Origin: Treponema sp.
GTDB lineage: Bacteria; Spirochaetota; Spirochaetia; Treponematales; Breznakiellaceae
Length of the DNA: 8,063 bases
Assembly (NCBI GenBank): GCA_031257715.1
Contig: JAIROE010000327.1
Coordinates: 1-8,063 of the forward strand
Direction: 5' to 3'
Within the stretch, counting starts at the first letter, position 1, and each line of letters starts with the position of its first letter. The notes beneath the pieces were generated by a model that had not been told where the DNA came from, made no database searches, and worked only from the letters and a program-made list of their open reading frames with translations. Below, piece after piece: positions 6,299-8,063 of the stretch. Made by a program: the position numbers and the translations under genes.

Positions 6299-7141
6299 GT
6301 GACGCCAGATGAAAAATACCGGCGGCTTCTGGATCTTATCGCGGCAAAGGGGAGCGCGGCGGTCGCGTTTTCGGGCGGGGTGGACAGTTCTTTCCTCTGC
6401 CATGCCGCCGCCGCCGTGCTGGGAAAAAACACGGCCGCCATTACCATTGTATCCCCCATGCTTCCGGCAAGCGAGATAAAGTGCGCCGCCGAAGTCGCCC
6501 GGCAGGTGGGCATTGAGCACATCCTCGTGGAGGAATCCGTCATAGATGAAGCTGTCGCGGCAAATCCGCGTGACCGCTGTTATCACTGCAAAAAACTGGA
6601 ATTCGGCCGCATACTGGAAGAGGCAAAAAAACGGGGCCTTGCCGCCGTTCTTGACGGTTCAAACGTTGACGATACGGGAGATTACCGGCCCGGCCTCAAG
6701 GCCCTCGAAGAGATGGGGATCATGAGCCCGCTCAGGGAGGCGGGTCTCGCAAAGGAAGAAATACGTTCCCTTTCCAGGCGCTTCAACCTTCCGACATGGG
6801 ACAAGCCCGCTTTCGCCTGTCTTGCTTCCCGCATTCCCTACGGCGAAGAAATAAACAGCGGGAAACTTTCCCGCATCGAAAAAGCCGAAGACGCCCTCCG
6901 CTCCTTCGGCCTTCGCCAGTTCAGGGTACGTTCCCACGGCGATATTGCCCGCATAGAAGTCGCCCCCGAAGAACGGCGGAAATTTTTTGACGAAGATACG
7001 CTCGACGCCGTTTCCCGCGCGGTTAAATCCGCGGGTTTTTTATACGCCGCCCTTGAACTTGAAGGCTACGTCATGGGCAGCATGAACCGCGCCATAGGAC
7101 GCGAAGTCCCCGCGGCAAAGGAAAAGGCGGAGGTTTTATGA
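6299..7141 (+). CDS. larE: LarE sulfur transferase for nickel-pincer nucleotide biosynthesis
   Basis: Cytosolic PP-loop ATP pyrophosphatase-family enzyme. It adenylates the carboxylates of the LarB product P2CMN and inserts sulfur, giving the dithio-acid precursor of the Ni-pincer cofactor of LarA-type racemases. Using GTG 6299 the protein has 280 residues, normal for LarE. It shows the PP-loop SGGVDSS (25-31), VSPMLPASEI (51-60), NPRDRCYHCK (89-98), VLDGSNVDD (117-125), RPGLKALEEMGIMSPL (130-145), and WDKPAFACLASRIPYG (167-182). Cys174 is at the position I equate with the sacrificial Cys176 of Lactobacillus plantarum LarE. Cys94 and Cys97 add a CxxC, the arrangement linked to [4Fe-4S]-type LarE proteins, so this one may be a catalytic rather than sacrificial enzyme (inference). 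The in-frame GTG at 6227 would add 24 non-conserved residues and is disfavoured. The stop overlaps the larC ATG (ATGA). Confidence 0.92.
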   Translation: MTPDEKYRRLLDLIAAKGSAAVAFSGGVDSSFLCHAAAAVLGKNTAAITIVSPMLPASEIKCAAEVARQVGIEHILVEESVIDEAVAANPRDRCYHCKKLEFGRILEEAKKRGLAAVLDGSNVDDTGDYRPGLKALEEMGIMSPLREAGLAKEEIRSLSRRFNLPTWDKPAFACLASRIPYGEEINSGKLSRIEKAEDALRSFGLRQFRVRSHGDIARIEVAPEERRKFFDEDTLDAVSRAVKSAGFLYAALELEGYVMGSMNRAIGREVPAAKEKAEVL

Positions 7142-8063
7142 AGACCCTGCATTTTGACTGTTTCGCCGGCATTTCAGGCGACATGATTCTGGGCGCCCTT
7201 GTGGATTTGGGGGTAGATCCCGCCGCGCTTGTACATGAACTTGACAAACTCGGCCTTGAAGGCTGGAACCTGAAATTCCACCGGGAGGAGCGGAACGGGA
7301 TCACCGGTACCCGCGCCATTGTGGATACGGGCGAAGATCGCCACGAACATCACGAGCATCATCATGATCACGAACATCATCACCACGAACATGAACATCA
7401 CCACGAACATGAACACGGTGATTGTCATGAGCACACTCATGAACATGCCCATAATTCATGGAAGGACATCCGTGAACTGCTGGAAACATCCGGTCTGGGC
7501 GGGGGAGTGAAGAAGCGGGCGCTTGATATATTTTCCCGCATAGCGGATGCCGAATCCCGCGTGCACGGGGTTCCTGTTGACGAGATCGCCTTTCACGAAG
7601 TCGGCGCGCTTGATTCCATCATAGATATAGCGGGCGCGGCCGTCTGCCTTGACATGCTTGCCCCCGATCTTGTCACCGCAAGCGAAATTGAATTGGGCGG
7701 CGGTACGGTTACATGCGCCCACGGGGTTTTACCCGTGCCCGCCCCGGCGACGCAGCTTCTCGTTCAGGGGCTTCCTGTAAGGACGGGAGGCTTTGACAAG
7801 GAGATGACCACTCCCACGGGAGCCGCCGTGCTCGCCGCCTCCGTGGATCGTTTTATTGTTACAGGAGAGGGGAGCGGTATCTTCAGGGAAATTAAAAGCG
7901 GAACCGGCATCGGAACGCGGAAAACAGACAGGCCCAACGTGCTTCGCGTGTCTCTGCGGGAAAGCGGCGAAGGCGTCTGCGGGGAGAACGCCGAACCGCT
8001 TGTTCTTCTTGAGGCAAACATAGACGACATGACGGGCGAAGCGCTGGGTTTTCTCATGGAACG
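7138..8063 (+). CDS. larC: LarC nickel insertion protein (pyridinium-3,5-bisthiocarboxylic acid mononucleotide nickel chelatase), 3'-truncated by window edge
   Basis: CTP-dependent cyclometallase that places Ni into the thiolated pincer nucleotide made by LarE. The frame is open from ATG 7138, which overlaps the larE stop by 4 nt, to the last base. This gives 308 complete codons of a protein usually around 400 residues. Visible: the N-terminus KTLHFDCFAGISGDMILGAL (2-21), a long His-rich insertion (residues 69-105, with 22 His, presumably Ni binding or storage), VDEIAFHEVGALDSIIDI (about 148-165), the segment ELGGGTVTCAHGVLPVPAPAT, GFDKEMTTPTGAAVLA, and the start of the C-terminal domain EANIDDMTGEALGFLMER (292 onward). 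Unlike L. plantarum, where larC1 and larC2 are joined by a programmed frameshift, the reading frame here runs unbroken into the second domain. Translational coupling with larE is likely. The assignment is secure. Confidence 0.94.
   Translation, partial: MKTLHFDCFAGISGDMILGALVDLGVDPAALVHELDKLGLEGWNLKFHREERNGITGTRAIVDTGEDRHEHHEHHHDHEHHHHEHEHHHEHEHGDCHEHTHEHAHNSWKDIRELLETSGLGGGVKKRALDIFSRIADAESRVHGVPVDEIAFHEVGALDSIIDIAGAAVCLDMLAPDLVTASEIELGGGTVTCAHGVLPVPAPATQLLVQGLPVRTGGFDKEMTTPTGAAVLAASVDRFIVTGEGSGIFREIKSGTGIGTRKTDRPNVLRVSLRESGEGVCGENAEPLVLLEANIDDMTGEALGFLME

Noticed and set aside
7174..7452. Minus-strand frame rich in Met and Val opposite larC, which looks like a hydrophobic peptide
   Set aside because: It is the antisense reading of the CAT/CAC histidine codons of LarC. 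There is no ribosome-binding site or independent support.
7342..7452. Short CAT/CAC/GAA repeats as a CRISPR-like or tandem repeat array
   Set aside because: The pattern is explained by a His/Glu-rich protein tract in a proper frame. There are no regular units with unique spacers.

Overview
The window reads as an ordinary stretch of a GC-rich bacterial chromosome with all genes on the + strand. It holds two functional blocks: a myo-inositol catabolic operon (bases 1 to about 5095) and a small-gene block that ends in nickel-pincer cofactor biosynthesis genes (5153 to the right edge). Both edges cut a gene: iolD lacks its start and larC lacks its end. The gene mix (inositol degradation, LarE/LarC, DUF3842) and the frequent AUA isoleucine codons in an otherwise GC-rich sequence suggest an anaerobic gut-type bacterium. 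A treponeme-like spirochaete or a clostridial Firmicute are the best guesses, but this is a weak inference and no ribosomal or marker gene is present.

Block 1 is the tight series iolD (partial), iolE, a transaldolase-family gene, and an iolA/mmsA-type dehydrogenase. Gaps are 11, 15 and 50-53 nt, each later gene has a strong Shine-Dalgarno sequence, and a possible terminator follows the last gene. IolE dehydrates 2-keto-myo-inositol and IolD opens the ring of the resulting dione. IolA oxidises malonate semialdehyde to acetyl-CoA. Between IolE and IolA sits a transaldolase-family enzyme with the Schiff-base lysine in place. It could cleave the six-carbon keto acid by class I chemistry, or transfer its dihydroxyacetone part to glyceraldehyde-3-phosphate, instead of using the classical IolC kinase plus IolJ class II aldolase. 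This is the most interesting observation in the window. The oxidase, isomerase, kinase and transport genes (iolG, iolB, iolC and others) are not in view and may lie upstream.

Block 2 starts with a uracil-DNA glycosylase superfamily protein (5153-5689) overlapping a DUF3842 gene (5686-6135) by 4 nt. A 163-nt gap follows, holding a candidate promoter, hairpins, and a dyad that would cover the ribosome-binding site of larE. Then come larE (6299-7141; GTG start supported by the SD and by family N-termini) and larC (7138 onward, His-rich, cut by the right edge), again overlapping by 4 nt. LarE inserts sulfur into, and LarC inserts nickel into, the pincer nucleotide cofactor of lactate-racemase-family (LarA-like) enzymes. 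LarB and a LarA homologue are not in the window. No RNA genes, mobile elements, CRISPR arrays or real minus-strand genes were seen, and no gene-free stretch exceeds 300 nt.
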